From: a bacterium | GTDB taxonomy: Bacteria > JALSQH01 | Assembly: GCA_026985515.1 (NCBI GenBank) | Contig: JALSQH010000001.1 | Location: 1-21,685, forward strand | Length of the DNA stretch: 21,685 bases | Reading direction: 5' to 3' | Shown here: piece by piece, positions 1-9,666 of the stretch | Numbering within the stretch: position 1 is the stretch's first letter | Layout: each line of letters opens with the position of its first letter | Translations under genes and position numbers: made by a program | The notes under the pieces: generated by a model | Seen by the model: only the letters and a program-made list of their open reading frames with translations | Database searches by the model: none | Told to the model about the DNA's origin: nothing

Positions 1-3000
1 AGTGATGGAGATAATATACCCGATTATTTGGACCTTGACAGTGATGGAGACACGATTTCTGATCATGATGAGGGTTATTCAGATCCAGACAGTGATGAAG
101 TAGCCAGTTTCCGTGATATTGACAGTGACAATGATTCAATTCCAGATAGTGTAGAGGCGGGGGATTCAGATATCAATACACCACCTGTGGATAGTGATGG
201 TGATGGCACTCCTGATTTCATTGATAGTGATGATGATGGTGACAATATTTCCACCTATCTGGAGAATAACACGGATATAAATAATGATTCTGTGGCAGAC
301 AGAGATGTGGATAATGACGGGATACCCAACTATCTTGATTCAGATAGTGATGGAGATGGAAAGAGTGATCTTATTGAGGGGACTGGAGATGTTGATGGGG
401 ATGGAGTACCCAACTACCTTGATGCCAATGATCAGGATGGACCACTTGCAGATCCAGATGGTGACGGTTTGACAAATTCACAGGAAGATTATTATGGCAC
501 AGATAGGTACAATCCCGACACAGATGGGGATGGGCTGAGTGACTATGTGGAGGCCATCACAACCGGAACATCCCCACTTCTCAGGGACACAGATGGTGAC
601 ACAATTGATGATAAGACAGAGGTGGGAGATGATTACAATCATCCACTGAACAGTGACGCAGTTTCCGGGGATTGTGGTGAGGAAAATGATAATGTGATAG
701 ATGCCCTTGATACCGATTCAGATGGAGATGGAATAGAGGACATTGTGGAAGTTAAGTATGGGAAAGCAGCCACTCCACCAGTGGACAGTGACGGAGATGG
801 GATACCTGATTACAGAGATAGAGACAGCGACAATGATGGAATATGCGACTATGTGGAGGCAAGAGATGAAGATGGAAAATTGATTAAAGACAGCAATGGC
901 CTGACTGTTCCCTATGATTATGATCAGGATGGTATTCCAGATTACCTTGACAATGATACAGATAATGGTGGTGTCCCTGATTATATGGAAGTGATAAATG
1001 GAACAAACTGGAGAGATCCCACTGATGATAAAAGTGGTGTGGTTGATTCTGATGGGGACAATCTGCCAGATTCTTATGAGGTGGAAAATGGGCTCAATCC
1101 CCACAATCCAGATACTGATGGAGATGGCATAAGGGATGACCTTGATGACCTTGATGGTGATGGATTCAACAACTATGGTGAATATTACTTCGGAACTTCA
1201 ATAACTTCACCCGATAGCGATGGTGACAATATAAGCGATGGTTATGAAGTTGATTATGCTTATGTAACTGTTACCAATGCCACATCAATCAGGTTGACTG
1301 ATACAGATGGTGATGGGGTACCGGATGTATTTGATAACGATTCTGATGGTGATGGAATAAGCGATGCTGTGGAATCAGGTGTGAATTCATGGCATCTTTC
1401 CCCAGTGGATAGTGATGGTGATTCTATCCCTGATTTCAGGGACAATGACAGTGACAATGATTTTATTCCAGATAAAGTTGAAGGAGTATCAGATTTTGAT
1501 AATGATGGAAAACCCAATTACATAGACATTGATTCAGATGGTGATTCAGTTACAGATGCGGTGGAGGCGGGAGATAGAGATCTCTCAACACCCCCGGTGG
1601 ATCATGACAATGACGGAAAACCTGATTATCTTGACCCCGATGATGACGATGACGGTATTCCCACCTATATTGAGATAAATACGGTGGTTTACGGCAACCC
1701 CGTTTCTGATCAGGATATTGACGGAGATGGTGTTAAGAACTATCTTGACCTTGATTCAGATGGTGATGGTAAAAGTGATCAGGTAGAAGGTACAGGTGAT
1801 ATTGATGGAGACAGCATTCCAAATTTCCTTGATAAGAATGACAATGACGGACCTCTTGGTGATCTGGATGGAGATCTCCTGAAAAACGGAGAGGAGGAGA
1901 ATATATACCACACTGATCCAGAGAATCCCGATACCGATGGCGATGGTCTCAGTGATTATACTGAGGTTGTAACGACTGAAACAGACCCGCTCAAAAGAGA
2001 CAGTGACGCTGATTACATTGATGACAGAACTGAGGTGGGCAGTGACATTGAGCATCCTCTCAACACAGATTCCTCCTACTCCGGTCCGTGCACCCATGAT
2101 AGCGACAATAAAATAGATGCCCTTGATAGTGACTCAGATGGAGATAGTATCCTGGATAAAATAGAGGTGAAATATGGAAGGGCAGCCACACCTCCTGTGG
2201 ATTCAGATGGAGATGGAATACCAGATTACCGCGATGCTGACAGCGATAATGATGGTTACTGCGATTATGTGGAGGCGCGCCCCTTTGATGGTGTTAAACC
2301 TGCGGACACAGATGGAGATGGTATCCCCGATTATCTTGACAACGACACAGATAATGGTGGATTGCCTGATTCAGTTGAAAAAATACTGGGTAAGAACTGG
2401 CGTGACCCTTCAGATGATTCTCTATCTCCTTCAGAGGACAGTGACGGAGATAACCTGCCGGATGTCTATGAAGAGGAAGTTGGACTTGATCCTCACAATC
2501 CCGACACAGATGGTAATGGAATAAGGGATGACCTTGACGATATGGATGGAGATGGATTTAACAATTATGGAGAGTATTATTTCGGCACTGATATAAACAA
2601 TCCAGATACTGATGGTGATCATATCAAGGATGGAGAGGAGGTTGATTACTACACAGTTACAGTTACCAATGCCACATCAGTAAAACTTCCAGATACAGAT
2701 AAAGATGGGATCCCGGATGTTTTTGATAATGACAGTGATGGAGACACAATCCCTGACTCAATTGAGGAGGGAGACCACAACTACTTTACCACTCCATACG
2801 ACACTGACGGCGATGGGACGCCTGATTACAGGGATCTGGATTCTGACAATGATGGAAAACCCGATGAAATAGAGGGAACCGGGGATGTAGATGGTGATGG
2901 AATTCCCAATTTCCGTGACCCGGATGATTCTGATGGACCACTGGGTGATCCCGACCATGATGGGTTGTTAAATTATCAGGAAGCAGAGATTGGAACCAAT

Positions 3001-6000
3001 CCATACAATCCCGACACAGATGGTGATTATATTGATGATTACACCGAAGTTTCAAATATAGATTCTCCTCTTGATACGGATCATGATGGAGTAATAGATG
3101 CCCTTGACGCTGATAGTGATGGAGACGGAATACCTGATTCTGTGGAGGCCGGAGACAGAGATCTCTCAACTCCTCCTGTGGATACAGATGGAGATGGCAT
3201 TCCAGATTTCAGGGATCTTGACAGCGACGCAGATTTTATTCCGGATAAGGTTGAAGGATATGCAGATCCAGATTCAGACGGCATACCCAATTACATGGAC
3301 AGTGATTCAGATGGAGACTCCATCCCTGACATTGTGGAAGCAGGTGATAATGATCCCTCAACACCGCCGATCGATCATGATTTTGATGATATACCTGATT
3401 ACATTGACCCCGATGATGATAATGATGGTATTCTCACCTATACTGAGATGAATACGGATATAGATGGAAATGGAGTGGCGGACACTGATGTTGATGGAGA
3501 TGGGATTCCAAATTACATTGACCTTGATTCAGATGGGGATCACAAAGCTGATTATGAGGAAGGTACAGGGGATATTGATGGAGATGGTATTCCCAACTAC
3601 CTTGACTCAAACGACAGAGATGGACCCCTTGGAGATCTTGATGGAGATGGCCTGACCAATGCCTGTGAAGATTCTCTGGGACTTGATAAGACCAATCCCG
3701 ACACAGATGGGGATCACATTTCTGATGGGTATGAGGTGAGGGCGACTGATTGCACCGCCATTGATACTGATAATGATGGAAAGATAGACGCCCTTGACAG
3801 TGATTCAGATAATGATGGCATAAGTGATCTTGATGAATCTGGATCCAGAGTTGTAACAGATTCACCAGTTGATACTGATGGTGATGGAATTCCAGATTTC
3901 AGAGATCTTGATAGTGATAATGATTGTATTTACGATTCCCTTGAAGCGGGAGATGGTGACCTCTCAACACCGCCTGTGGATCACGATGGAGATGGAAAGC
4001 CTGATTACATAGACGGTGATTCTGACAACGATCTCTATTCAGATTTTACCGAGGCTTTTCCCTCCGGAACGAGCATCTGTACCAGCCCGATTTCAAATGC
4101 TTCTCAACTGCAGGATACTGATGGAGATGGAATACCAGATATGCTTGACAGTGACACTGACAATGGTGGAGACACGGATCTCTACGAACATCTCCATGGT
4201 ACCGACTGGCGAGACCCATCAGATGATTCCGGTCAGGATCCCGATCATGATGGACTCTCAAATTCCCAGGAGGCTATACTGGGAACTGATCCCAATAACC
4301 CTGATACCGATGGGGATGGTTTGCTGGACGGAGTTGAGGTTTATATCGTATGTTACAGAGGAAATGATGGTCAGAAACACTGCACTGACCCAACCAACCC
4401 GGATACAGATGGGGACACCATCCCCGACGGAATAGAAGCAGGAGCTGACTATACACATCCTCTTAATTCTGATGCCACTTCCTACTGTGGAGAAACGACA
4501 GACTCAATAATTGATGCTCTTGATACGGACAGTGATAATGATGGTATACCTGATGTGACGGAGGTTTCCGTTGTATCTGGCAACGAAGTTATAAATTATG
4601 GTGATAATCCACCTGATCACGACAGTGATGGAATTCCCGATTACAGGGATAAGGACAGCGATAATGATGGTTACTGTGATTATACAGAGGCACGTCCATT
4701 CTACTATGGAAGACCACATGATGAGGATGGTGATGGAATACCCGATTATCTTGACCATGACACTGATAATGGAGGTGTTCCCGATTATCTGGAACTCAAA
4801 CTTGGTACGGACTGGCGTAACCCCTACGATGATAATCCCATTGATTCGGATCATGATGGCTTACCAGATATTTTTGAAGAGCAGTATCCTGGCCTTCTTG
4901 ATCCTTATAATCCTGACACAGATGGAGATGGTATAAAGGATGGAGAGGAAGATTTTGATAATGATGGATTGACTAACTATCAGGAGTACAGGGTGGGAAG
5001 TGATATATTAAATCCAGATAGCGACGGTGATACAATCATGGATGGTGAGGAAGTTGGAAACAACTACCTGAAACCCCTTGATGATGATGGAGATCATATA
5101 CCCAATGTTTTTGATAATGACAGTGACAATGATGGAATACCCGACAGGGTTGAGGCAGGGGATTCTGATCTTGCAACTCCTCCAGTTGATCATGATGGGG
5201 ATGGAAAGGCAGATTACAGAGATCCGGATAGCGATGATCCCTCCAATTCCTCAATACCCGATTCAATTGAGGGAACATCTGACAGTGATTCTGATGGAGC
5301 AGGAAACTGGATAGACCCGGATGACGACGGAGACATGATACCTGATAAGGTGGAGATGGGAGCTGACAGAAATAATCCTGTTGACACCGATGGAGATGGT
5401 ACCCCCGATTACCTTGATCACGATTCTGACAATGATGGAAAGAGTGACCTGATTGAGGGTACAGGTGACATTGATCAGGATGGAATTCCCAATTATATAG
5501 ATGCAAATGACAATGATGGTCCAATGGGAGATCTTGATCACGATTATATTTCCAACCATGATGAGGGGTATGAGGTCAAATATGACAATGATGGAGATGG
5601 TATCCCTGATTATCTTGACAGTGACTCTGACAATGATGGTCTCAGCGACGCAGTGGAGGCTGGAGATAAAAATCTTGCAACACCGCCCATTGACAGTGAC
5701 GGAGATGGGGTTCCAGATTTCAGGGATCCGGACAGCAATAACAATGGAATACCTGATGGCGAGGAAGGCACGAAGGACAGCGACAACGATGGAATTCCCG
5801 ATTACCGGGATCTGACTCCCCAGCCTTCTCAGCCTTCTGGAGCAAATGTTACGAAGGGGAAAAATATCCAGGGTTACAAGTACTTTGGCGGAGGCGGAGC
5901 ATGCAGTTTTATGCCTGGAGATGCCGGAGAAGGTTTTGATCCCGTGCTTGTAATTTTGCTATTCGGGGGAATCTTTGTTATAATAATTAAAAGATTAAAC

Positions 6001-6003
6001 TAA
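1..6003 (+). CDS. Giant thrombospondin type 3-like calcium-binding repeat surface protein (5' partial)
   Basis: The frame is open from base 1 and the first codons already encode repeat sequence, so the true start and any signal peptide lie upstream. About 2000 residues are visible. Nearly all are short acidic units of the form D-x-D-x-D-G-x-x-D-x-x-(D/E), such as [12 protein letters not shown], which are typical of thrombospondin type 3 and related bacterial calcium-binding loops. In that family the Asp side chains bind many Ca2+ ions and stiffen a long rod; here this is inferred. Only about 13 cysteines occur, mostly in the less regular inserts. The last ~110 bp encode a Gly-rich stretch, one Cys, a hydrophobic segment and a short basic tail, which suggests attachment to the cell surface. 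Likely role: stalk, adhesin or surface-layer component; the ligand is unknown. No enzymatic domain is seen in the visible part. Confidence 0.9.
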   Translation, partial: SDGDNIPDYLDLDSDGDTISDHDEGYSDPDSDEVASFRDIDSDNDSIPDSVEAGDSDINTPPVDSDGDGTPDFIDSDDDGDNISTYLENNTDINNDSVADRDVDNDGIPNYLDSDSDGDGKSDLIEGTGDVDGDGVPNYLDANDQDGPLADPDGDGLTNSQEDYYGTDRYNPDTDGDGLSDYVEAITTGTSPLLRDTDGDTIDDKTEVGDDYNHPLNSDAVSGDCGEENDNVIDALDTDSDGDGIEDIVEVKYGKAATPPVDSDGDGIPDYRDRDSDNDGICDYVEARDEDGKLIKDSNGLTVPYDYDQDGIPDYLDNDTDNGGVPDYMEVINGTNWRDPTDDKSGVVDSDGDNLPDSYEVENGLNPHNPDTDGDGIRDDLDDLDGDGFNNYGEYYFGTSITSPDSDGDNISDGYEVDYAYVTVTNATSIRLTDTDGDGVPDVFDNDSDGDGISDAVESGVNSWHLSPVDSDGDSIPDFRDNDSDNDFIPDKVEGVSDFDNDGKPNYIDIDSDGDSVTDAVEAGDRDLSTPPVDHDNDGKPDYLDPDDDDDGIPTYIEINTVVYGNPVSDQDIDGDGVKNYLDLDSDGDGKSDQVEGTGDIDGDSIPNFLDKNDNDGPLGDLDGDLLKNGEEENIYHTDPENPDTDGDGLSDYTEVVTTETDPLKRDSDADYIDDRTEVGSDIEHPLNTDSSYSGPCTHDSDNKIDALDSDSDGDSILDKIEVKYGRAATPPVDSDGDGIPDYRDADSDNDGYCDYVEARPFDGVKPADTDGDGIPDYLDNDTDNGGLPDSVEKILGKNWRDPSDDSLSPSEDSDGDNLPDVYEEEVGLDPHNPDTDGNGIRDDLDDMDGDGFNNYGEYYFGTDINNPDTDGDHIKDGEEVDYYTVTVTNATSVKLPDTDKDGIPDVFDNDSDGDTIPDSIEEGDHNYFTTPYDTDGDGTPDYRDLDSDNDGKPDEIEGTGDVDGDGIPNFRDPDDSDGPLGDPDHDGLLNYQEAEIGTNPYNPDTDGDYIDDYTEVSNIDSPLDTDHDGVIDALDADSDGDGIPDSVEAGDRDLSTPPVDTDGDGIPDFRDLDSDADFIPDKVEGYADPDSDGIPNYMDSDSDGDSIPDIVEAGDNDPSTPPIDHDFDDIPDYIDPDDDNDGILTYTEMNTDIDGNGVADTDVDGDGIPNYIDLDSDGDHKADYEEGTGDIDGDGIPNYLDSNDRDGPLGDLDGDGLTNACEDSLGLDKTNPDTDGDHISDGYEVRATDCTAIDTDNDGKIDALDSDSDNDGISDLDESGSRVVTDSPVDTDGDGIPDFRDLDSDNDCIYDSLEAGDGDLSTPPVDHDGDGKPDYIDGDSDNDLYSDFTEAFPSGTSICTSPISNASQLQDTDGDGIPDMLDSDTDNGGDTDLYEHLHGTDWRDPSDDSGQDPDHDGLSNSQEAILGTDPNNPDTDGDGLLDGVEVYIVCYRGNDGQKHCTDPTNPDTDGDTIPDGIEAGADYTHPLNSDATSYCGETTDSIIDALDTDSDNDGIPDVTEVSVVSGNEVINYGDNPPDHDSDGIPDYRDKDSDNDGYCDYTEARPFYYGRPHDEDGDGIPDYLDHDTDNGGVPDYLELKLGTDWRNPYDDNPIDSDHDGLPDIFEEQYPGLLDPYNPDTDGDGIKDGEEDFDNDGLTNYQEYRVGSDILNPDSDGDTIMDGEEVGNNYLKPLDDDGDHIPNVFDNDSDNDGIPDRVEAGDSDLATPPVDHDGDGKADYRDPDSDDPSNSSIPDSIEGTSDSDSDGAGNWIDPDDDGDMIPDKVEMGADRNNPVDTDGDGTPDYLDHDSDNDGKSDLIEGTGDIDQDGIPNYIDANDNDGPMGDLDHDYISNHDEGYEVKYDNDGDGIPDYLDSDSDNDGLSDAVEAGDKNLATPPIDSDGDGVPDFRDPDSNNNGIPDGEEGTKDSDNDGIPDYRDLTPQPSQPSGANVTKGKNIQGYKYFGGGGACSFMPGDAGEGFDPVLVILLFGGIFVIIIKRLN
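154..1563 (+). repeat. Long-period repeat inside the giant gene, copy 1 (470 codons)
   Basis: This is a higher-order repeat above the short Asp-rich units. It runs from an EAGD...TPPVD segment through EGTGD, a [11 protein letters not shown] segment, a GICDYVEAR segment, an NGTNWRDP segment and a VTVTNATS segment, then to the next EAGD...TPPVD. The same landmarks recur in the same order from 1564. This indicates duplication of a multi-repeat block followed by divergence. The boundaries are my choice of a recognisable landmark. Confidence 0.65.
1564..3336 (+). repeat. Long-period repeat inside the giant gene, copy 2 (591 codons)
   Basis: The landmarks of copy 1 recur in order: EAGD...[36 protein letters not shown] and VTVTNATS. 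The block is longer than copy 1 because an extra EGTGD-containing segment is inserted towards its end (around 2870-3150). A third, partly reshuffled and shorter version starts at 3337. WRDP or WRNP segments recur again near 4205 and 4810. Confidence 0.6.
5881..6000 (+). other. C-terminal Gly-Cys plus transmembrane sorting signal of the giant protein
   Basis: The last 40 residues contain four glycines, Ala, then a single Cys (codon 5902-5904). A GFDPVL segment follows, then about 15 hydrophobic residues and a short basic end (KRLN). This tripartite layout is that of bacterial C-terminal protein-sorting signals. From memory, GGGG-C plus FDP-x-L resembles the JDVT-CTERM class, which is processed by a dedicated membrane protease. 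The layout is seen; the class and processing are inference. No candidate protease gene is in the window. Confidence 0.6.
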
Positions 6004-6025
6004 TTTTAAAAAGGAGGAATGAGTA

Positions 6026-6727
6026 ATGAACAAGAGGGTTTTTCACAAGGTCAGTTATGGGATGTACATAGTGAGTTCTGTTAAGGATGGGAAGTTCAAT
6101 GGGCAGGTGGCAAACACCGTTTTTCAGATAACCTCAGATCCACCCCGAATAGCAATAAGTATAAACAAAGAAAATCTGACACATGAGTTTATTGAGAGCA
6201 GTAAAAGGTTTTCAGTCTCCATTCTTTCAAAGGAAGCTCCGCTCAAACTCATCGGAAAGTTTGGATTCAAGTCTGGCAGAGATATTGATAAATTTAAAGA
6301 TACGAAGTATGAGGTGGTTGATGGTCTCCCTGTTATAACTGAAGGTGTAATTGGTTATCTAATTGCTGAGGTTGAAGAAAAGATGGATGCGGGCACCCAT
6401 ACCGTCTTCCTTGGGAGGGTAATTGATGCTGATATTACCGGTGATGGTGAACCGATGACATACTCCTACTACCATGAAATTAAGGGAGGAAAATCTCCTG
6501 CCAGGGCTCCAACATATGTTGACGAGAAGGAATTGAAAGCCGCGGAGGAGAAAAAGAAACCTGCTATAAAATATGTATGTACGATTTGTGGTTATGTGTA
6601 CGATCCTGAAAAGGGTGACCCTGATGGTGGAATTCCTCCTGGAACTCCCTTTGAAGAGATCCCGGATGACTGGACCTGTCCAGTCTGTGGGGCCAGTAAG
6701 GAGGATTTTGAAGTAGTGGAAGAGTAG
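6026..6727 (+). CDS. hrb: Flavin reductase-rubredoxin fusion (high-molecular-weight rubredoxin, Hrb type)
   Basis: A 233-residue two-domain redox protein. Residues 1 to about 150 resemble the FMN-binding flavin reductase-like fold, beginning with the [18 protein letters not shown] type of start. A charged Lys/Glu linker follows, then a complete C-terminal rubredoxin with iron ligands Cys185, Cys188, Cys218 and Cys221 and the usual [15 protein letters not shown] and DDW-CPVCG signatures. In Moorella, Hrb passes electrons from NAD(P)H to the flavodiiron protein FprA, which reduces O2 or NO; the same role is inferred here. The ATG at 6026 has a strong GGAGG (6013-6017) 8 nt upstream. It lies 22 bp after the giant gene with no terminator between, so co-transcription is possible although a functional link is not obvious. 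A hairpin terminator follows. Confidence 0.9.
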   Translation: MNKRVFHKVSYGMYIVSSVKDGKFNGQVANTVFQITSDPPRIAISINKENLTHEFIESSKRFSVSILSKEAPLKLIGKFGFKSGRDIDKFKDTKYEVVDGLPVITEGVIGYLIAEVEEKMDAGTHTVFLGRVIDADITGDGEPMTYSYYHEIKGGKSPARAPTYVDEKELKAAEEKKKPAIKYVCTICGYVYDPEKGDPDGGIPPGTPFEEIPDDWTCPVCGASKEDFEVVEE

Positions 6728-6733
6728 ATAAAT

Positions 6734-6766
6734 GGCTGCGCCACTTCAGGTGCAGCCACCTTTTTC
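6734..6766 (+). terminator. Intrinsic terminator after the rubredoxin gene
   Basis: GGCTGCGCC (6734-6742) pairs with GGTGCAGCC (6749-6757) over 9 bp including one G-T pair, with a 6-nt loop. A run of five T follows at 6761-6765. It begins 7 bp after the stop codon. Confidence 0.85.
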
Positions 6767-6783
6767 TCACCATCGTGGTGAAA

Positions 6784-6867
6784 TTTACCAGTGTCTAAAA
6801 AACCTTATCAATGTCTTGCATCTGGTAAACTTCTGTTATATACTTTTTCAAACCTGACAGCTGGTAA
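6784..6867. repeat. Three copies of CTGGTAA around the promoter of the TPR gene
   Basis: The motif CTGGTAA occurs inverted at 6785-6791 (TTACCAG), direct at 6822-6828 just behind the -35 box, and direct at 6861-6867 against the start codon. The first two copies extend to a perfect 8-bp inverted pair (6784-6791 with 6822-6829). The placement suggests binding sites for a regulator, but this is inference. Confidence 0.4.
6816..6844 (+). promoter_or_regulatory. Sigma70-type promoter for the TPR gene
   Basis: TTGCAT (6816-6821), a 17-bp spacer, then TATACT (6839-6844). Transcription would begin near 6851, leaving a leader of about 15 nt. That fits the lack of a good Shine-Dalgarno sequence before the ATG at 6867. 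Confidence 0.6.
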
Positions 6868-7712
6868 TGAAGAAACTTTGTATCATTCTTTTCCTTCTTA
6901 TTTTACCTGCTCTTTTAACAGGTGAGGATGTTATACTTTTCCTCAACAGTATTGATCCAGAAGCGTCTATATTTTCAAAGGAATCTATTTTAACTTTTGA
7001 TCACTTTGGAAATGATCAGTGGATCTGCTCTATTATTGGTAAACTCAACCAGATAATTTCAAATCATCCCTACCTGAGACAGGCGTATAGAATAAGAAAC
7101 TATTTCGTTCAGGCAATGGTCCAGAACGCCATTTCCCAGGGTGAAAAAGTTTACTGGAGTAAGATAGGATTGAAATATGTTAATCAGGCAAGGAAAAGAT
7201 TCCCTGAGGACAATGTCTTCAAGTTCTGGAGTCTCCTGTTTTATTCAGAAGCAAATTTTTACCTGAATTCTCGAATATTTACCACTCTTGCTCCCAGAAT
7301 CATTGCGTTTACGGAAAGAATTGTGAAAAAAGATCCACTCTGTTGTAAAGGTATACCCCTTCTTTTTCTCGGTTCTCTTTACCTCAAGTTACCTTCTTTT
7401 CCCATCTCGGTAGGTGATAAAAAGAAGTCTGAGGCTTATCTGAAAAAGTGTATTCATTTTTTTCCTCAATTGAATCTTGCTCATTTAAGATTGGCGGAAC
7501 TCTACTATTCAGAGGGAAAGATTGATAAGGCTCTGAAAGAGATCGAGCGAGCAAGGAAAGTGGAGCCCGGAAATTTTATTGAATATTACGATTATCTTCT
7601 CTACAGGGATGGCATTGATAAATTTGAATATGCCATCCGCACTGGTATGTGGAAGGATTCCATGGATCTCATGTTGATGCTCCGGAAATGGTCTCTGGAG
7701 AGAAATAGGTAA
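6867..7712 (+). CDS. Exported TPR protein, TatT-like (TRAP-associated T component)
   Basis: 281 residues beginning with a signal peptide: KK, then a hydrophobic run to about residue 18. There is no lipobox Cys at the expected site, so the protein is probably periplasmic. The body is helical. Around residues 165-235 it has a GSLYLKLPSFPISVGDKKKSEAYLKKCI segment followed by a typical TPR (LAELYYSEGKIDKALKEIERA...EP). The Leu-Pro...GD-x-x-K-(S/A) pattern before the last repeats resembles TatT, the periplasmic trimeric partner of TRAP transporters in Treponema. No TRAP P, Q or M gene is nearby, so the transport link is only inferred. It is transcribed alone from its own promoter, and three copies of a 7-bp motif surround that promoter. 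Confidence 0.6.
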   Translation: MKKLCIILFLLILPALLTGEDVILFLNSIDPEASIFSKESILTFDHFGNDQWICSIIGKLNQIISNHPYLRQAYRIRNYFVQAMVQNAISQGEKVYWSKIGLKYVNQARKRFPEDNVFKFWSLLFYSEANFYLNSRIFTTLAPRIIAFTERIVKKDPLCCKGIPLLFLGSLYLKLPSFPISVGDKKKSEAYLKKCIHFFPQLNLAHLRLAELYYSEGKIDKALKEIERARKVEPGNFIEYYDYLLYRDGIDKFEYAIRTGMWKDSMDLMLMLRKWSLERNR

Positions 7713-7714
7713 AT

Positions 7715-7735
7715 CTGGAGAGCTTCAGTTTTTTT
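7715..7735 (+). terminator. Weak intrinsic terminator between the TPR gene and tetR
   Basis: CTGGA (7715-7719) pairs with TTCAG (7724-7728) with one G-T pair and a 4-nt loop. Seven T follow (7729-7735). The stem is short, but the T run and its position 2 bp after the stop codon fit a terminator. It abuts the -35 box of the next promoter. Confidence 0.4.
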
Positions 7736-7736
7736 C

Positions 7737-7764
7737 TTGACATCTGTTCAATTTCTGATATACT
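7737..7764 (+). promoter_or_regulatory. Promoter of the tetR-efflux operon
   Basis: TTGACA (7737-7742), a 16-bp spacer and TATACT (7759-7764). The predicted start site near 7771 falls inside the palindromic operator, so repressor binding would block initiation. Confidence 0.65.
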
Positions 7765-7782
7765 GACTGACTGGTCAGTCAG
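7763..7782. promoter_or_regulatory. Palindromic TetR-type operator
   Basis: CTGACTGAC (7763-7771), a 2-nt centre TG, then GTCAGTCAG (7774-7782): perfect 9-bp inverted arms. It overlaps the -10 box and the start site, and touches the Shine-Dalgarno AGGAG (7781-7785) of the TetR gene. Short palindromes of this kind are usual TetR/AcrR targets, so autorepression of the efflux operon is the simplest reading. Confidence 0.75.
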
Positions 7783-7790
7783 GAGAAGCC

Positions 7791-8378
7791 ATGGATAAGA
7801 GAGAACTTATTGCAGAGGCGGTAAGGGAATTGATAATTGAGAAAAAGAATTCAGCATTCTCTGTTGAGGAGATTGCAAAAAAGGCAGGTATAGGGAAAGG
7901 AACGGTTTATCTATACTTTGAGAACAAGCAGCAGATCATAACATTTACAATTTTCTACTATCTTGAGAAATTTGTTGACTCTATTGAAGAGAGTGTTAAA
8001 AGGGGAGAAAACCCGGTTGAAAAGCTTGAGCTTCTCATAAGGTCCTACATGGAGAATGTAAGGGGTGTATCCACTTTCTGGGAGATCCTTTTTGAGTCCG
8101 TTTCAACGAGGGATCTGAAGGAGGAAAAGGATAGATTTCAAAAGATCAGAAAGAGAATTCTTGGAATAATACATTCAATTATCCAGGAAGGAGTGGATAC
8201 GGGGTTTTTCAGAAAGTTTACAGATATGGAAAAAATCTCATGGATCATCTTTATGCTGCTCAGGGGAATGGGATTTTATGTTTCTCTTACAAAATCGGAT
8301 GAAGAAGAGATTGAGGAAATGTTAAGAGAGGTTAAGGAGGTGCTCCTTTATGGAATATATAATGACTCTGTTGCTTAA
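7791..8378 (+). CDS. TetR/AcrR-family repressor of the efflux operon
   Basis: 195 residues. The N-terminal helix-turn-helix is plain at residues 23-46 (FSVEEIAKKAGIGKGTVYLYF then EN-K), matching the TetR signature. The rest is a helical ligand-binding and dimerisation domain whose ligand cannot be predicted. The gene heads an operon with the three parts of an RND efflux pump and has its own operator over the promoter. It therefore most likely represses itself and the pump until an effector binds. The ATG at 7791 has AGGAG 5 nt upstream. Its 3' end overlaps the TolC-like gene by 29 bp, and its last codons carry that gene's Shine-Dalgarno sequence. Confidence 0.9.
   Translation: MDKRELIAEAVRELIIEKKNSAFSVEEIAKKAGIGKGTVYLYFENKQQIITFTIFYYLEKFVDSIEESVKRGENPVEKLELLIRSYMENVRGVSTFWEILFESVSTRDLKEEKDRFQKIRKRILGIIHSIIQEGVDTGFFRKFTDMEKISWIIFMLLRGMGFYVSLTKSDEEEIEEMLREVKEVLLYGIYNDSVA
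8334..8350 (+). promoter_or_regulatory. Shine-Dalgarno sequence of the TolC-like gene held in a hairpin
   Basis: AAGGAG (8334-8339) and CTCCTT (8343-8348) form a perfect 6-bp stem with loop GTG just before the ATG at 8350. The stem covers the ribosome-binding site, and it lies inside the end of the tetR reading frame. Ribosomes finishing tetR would open it, giving translational coupling (inference). Confidence 0.5.
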
Positions 8379-9666
8379 CTTTATGATTGCAGTAACATCA
8401 ACGGTAAATTCATCTTCTACATTGTGGCAAACCATAAATCTTGCATGGGAACACAGTGAAGAGGTGAAAAGTGCGGTTCTGAACTATGAAAAGAGTAAAC
8501 TGGAGGTAGATGAGTACTGGGGTACATTTGCGCCCAAAATAACAGGGTACTGGAATTACCAGAGGAATCCCGAAGTTAAAGTAACATTTTCTCCCCACAT
8601 ACCTCAAGAACTGCAGGCATTGCTTGGGAATTCTTACAAACCTGAATCAGTTGTGGTGCGTCCTTCAGAAAATTATGAAATGGGTTTGAAATTGATGCAG
8701 AAGATCTTTGATCCATCAATGATTCCTGGATTGAAAATAACAAACCTTTACAGGGAAATGGCTGAACTGGGGCTTCAAAAGACAAAGGAAATGGTTGCAT
8801 ACCTGACGACAAACCTCTATTTGCAGCTTCTCTTTCTCACGAAGCAAAAGGATGTTCTATTAAAGGAAGACAGTGAACTGGAAATTGAGAAGAAAAAGAC
8901 TGAGGATGAAATTTCCCTTGGTCTGCAACCTGAATGGAGCAAGCTGAGAATAGATATCGAGATTCAGCGTCACAAAAAGTCTCTCATGGAAGTTGAAACC
9001 ATGATCAGGTATGTATCATCCGAACTGGAAAGATTAACTGGAAGGAAAATTTTTCCTGCTGAACCTCCTGTACCTTCTTCCCTCAATAAAAGTGCTTTTT
9101 CTACCGATGAATCTGTGGATCTGAAAATCACATCTCTTCAGAAAGAGTTATCTCATCAGATGTGGAAGGTTCAGGTGGGTAGATTGTTTCCTAGGATAAA
9201 TTTTATGTGGAATTATTCCTATCAGAAGAACCCGGGAAATTTTGGAAAAAAGGAGAACTGGATGGTTATGCTTCAGCTGACATGGACCATCTTCAGCGGC
9301 TTATCTCGATACTACGAAATAAGGGAAAGTTCAATTGATGAAGAAATTGCCGGTCTTGATCTGACGAAGAGAAAAAAAGAGGCAGAGATTAAGCTAAAGA
9401 GGGCAATTGATGAATTTTTTCAGCAGAAGAAACTCCTTGAGGTTTCCCGGAGGACTTTTGATCTTGCCAGAAAGAACTTCTCCCTTGTAGAGGAAAATTA
9501 CAAAAATGGAAAGGCAGATGTAATCACATATATTGATGCAAGAAATAATCTGCTGAAAGCAAAACTCTCTCTTATCTGGAACAGGTATCAGCTTTTATTA
9601 AAACGAATGAATGTTTACATACTTTCAGGAAAACTTGAACAATTCATGGAGGAAATAAGGCAATGA
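8350..9666 (+). CDS. TolC-like outer-membrane efflux channel
   Basis: 438 residues with an N-terminal signal-like hydrophobic stretch (residues 5-18). Two halves follow, each rich in amphipathic coiled-coil helices and alternating strands, as in the outer membrane efflux protein family. Examples are WQTINLAWEHSEEVKSA near residue 26 and the coiled coil around residues 165-230, with a second one around 320-420 (KNFSLVEENYKNGKADVITY then IDAR). The NG-x-x-x-x-x-x-Y-I-D-A-R pattern is typical of the second half. There is no lipobox, so it differs from OprM lipoproteins. The product should form the trimeric exit duct for the RND pump. The start at 8350 is preferred over the ATG at 8362 because AAGGAGG stands about 9 nt upstream. 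It overlaps tetR by 29 bp and hlyD by 4 bp. Confidence 0.85.
   Translation: MEYIMTLLLNFMIAVTSTVNSSSTLWQTINLAWEHSEEVKSAVLNYEKSKLEVDEYWGTFAPKITGYWNYQRNPEVKVTFSPHIPQELQALLGNSYKPESVVVRPSENYEMGLKLMQKIFDPSMIPGLKITNLYREMAELGLQKTKEMVAYLTTNLYLQLLFLTKQKDVLLKEDSELEIEKKKTEDEISLGLQPEWSKLRIDIEIQRHKKSLMEVETMIRYVSSELERLTGRKIFPAEPPVPSSLNKSAFSTDESVDLKITSLQKELSHQMWKVQVGRLFPRINFMWNYSYQKNPGNFGKKENWMVMLQLTWTIFSGLSRYYEIRESSIDEEIAGLDLTKRKKEAEIKLKRAIDEFFQQKKLLEVSRRTFDLARKNFSLVEENYKNGKADVITYIDARNNLLKAKLSLIWNRYQLLLKRMNVYILSGKLEQFMEEIRQ

Noticed and set aside
5036-5524. Long minus-strand open frames inside the giant gene (up to 162 codons), and similar plus-strand alternative frames
   Set aside because: They are by-products of the Asp/Gly-rich repeats, which rarely give stops in other frames. 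Their translations are low-complexity, lack ribosome-binding sites and change with the repeat unit.
154-5810. CRISPR-like or tandem DNA repeats
   Set aside because: The periodicity is that of coding repeats in one intact frame. There are no constant repeats with unique spacers and no cas genes.
6769-6781. CACCA-TCG-TGGTG small hairpin after the rubredoxin terminator
   Set aside because: A five-bp stem with no T tract; too small to assign a role.
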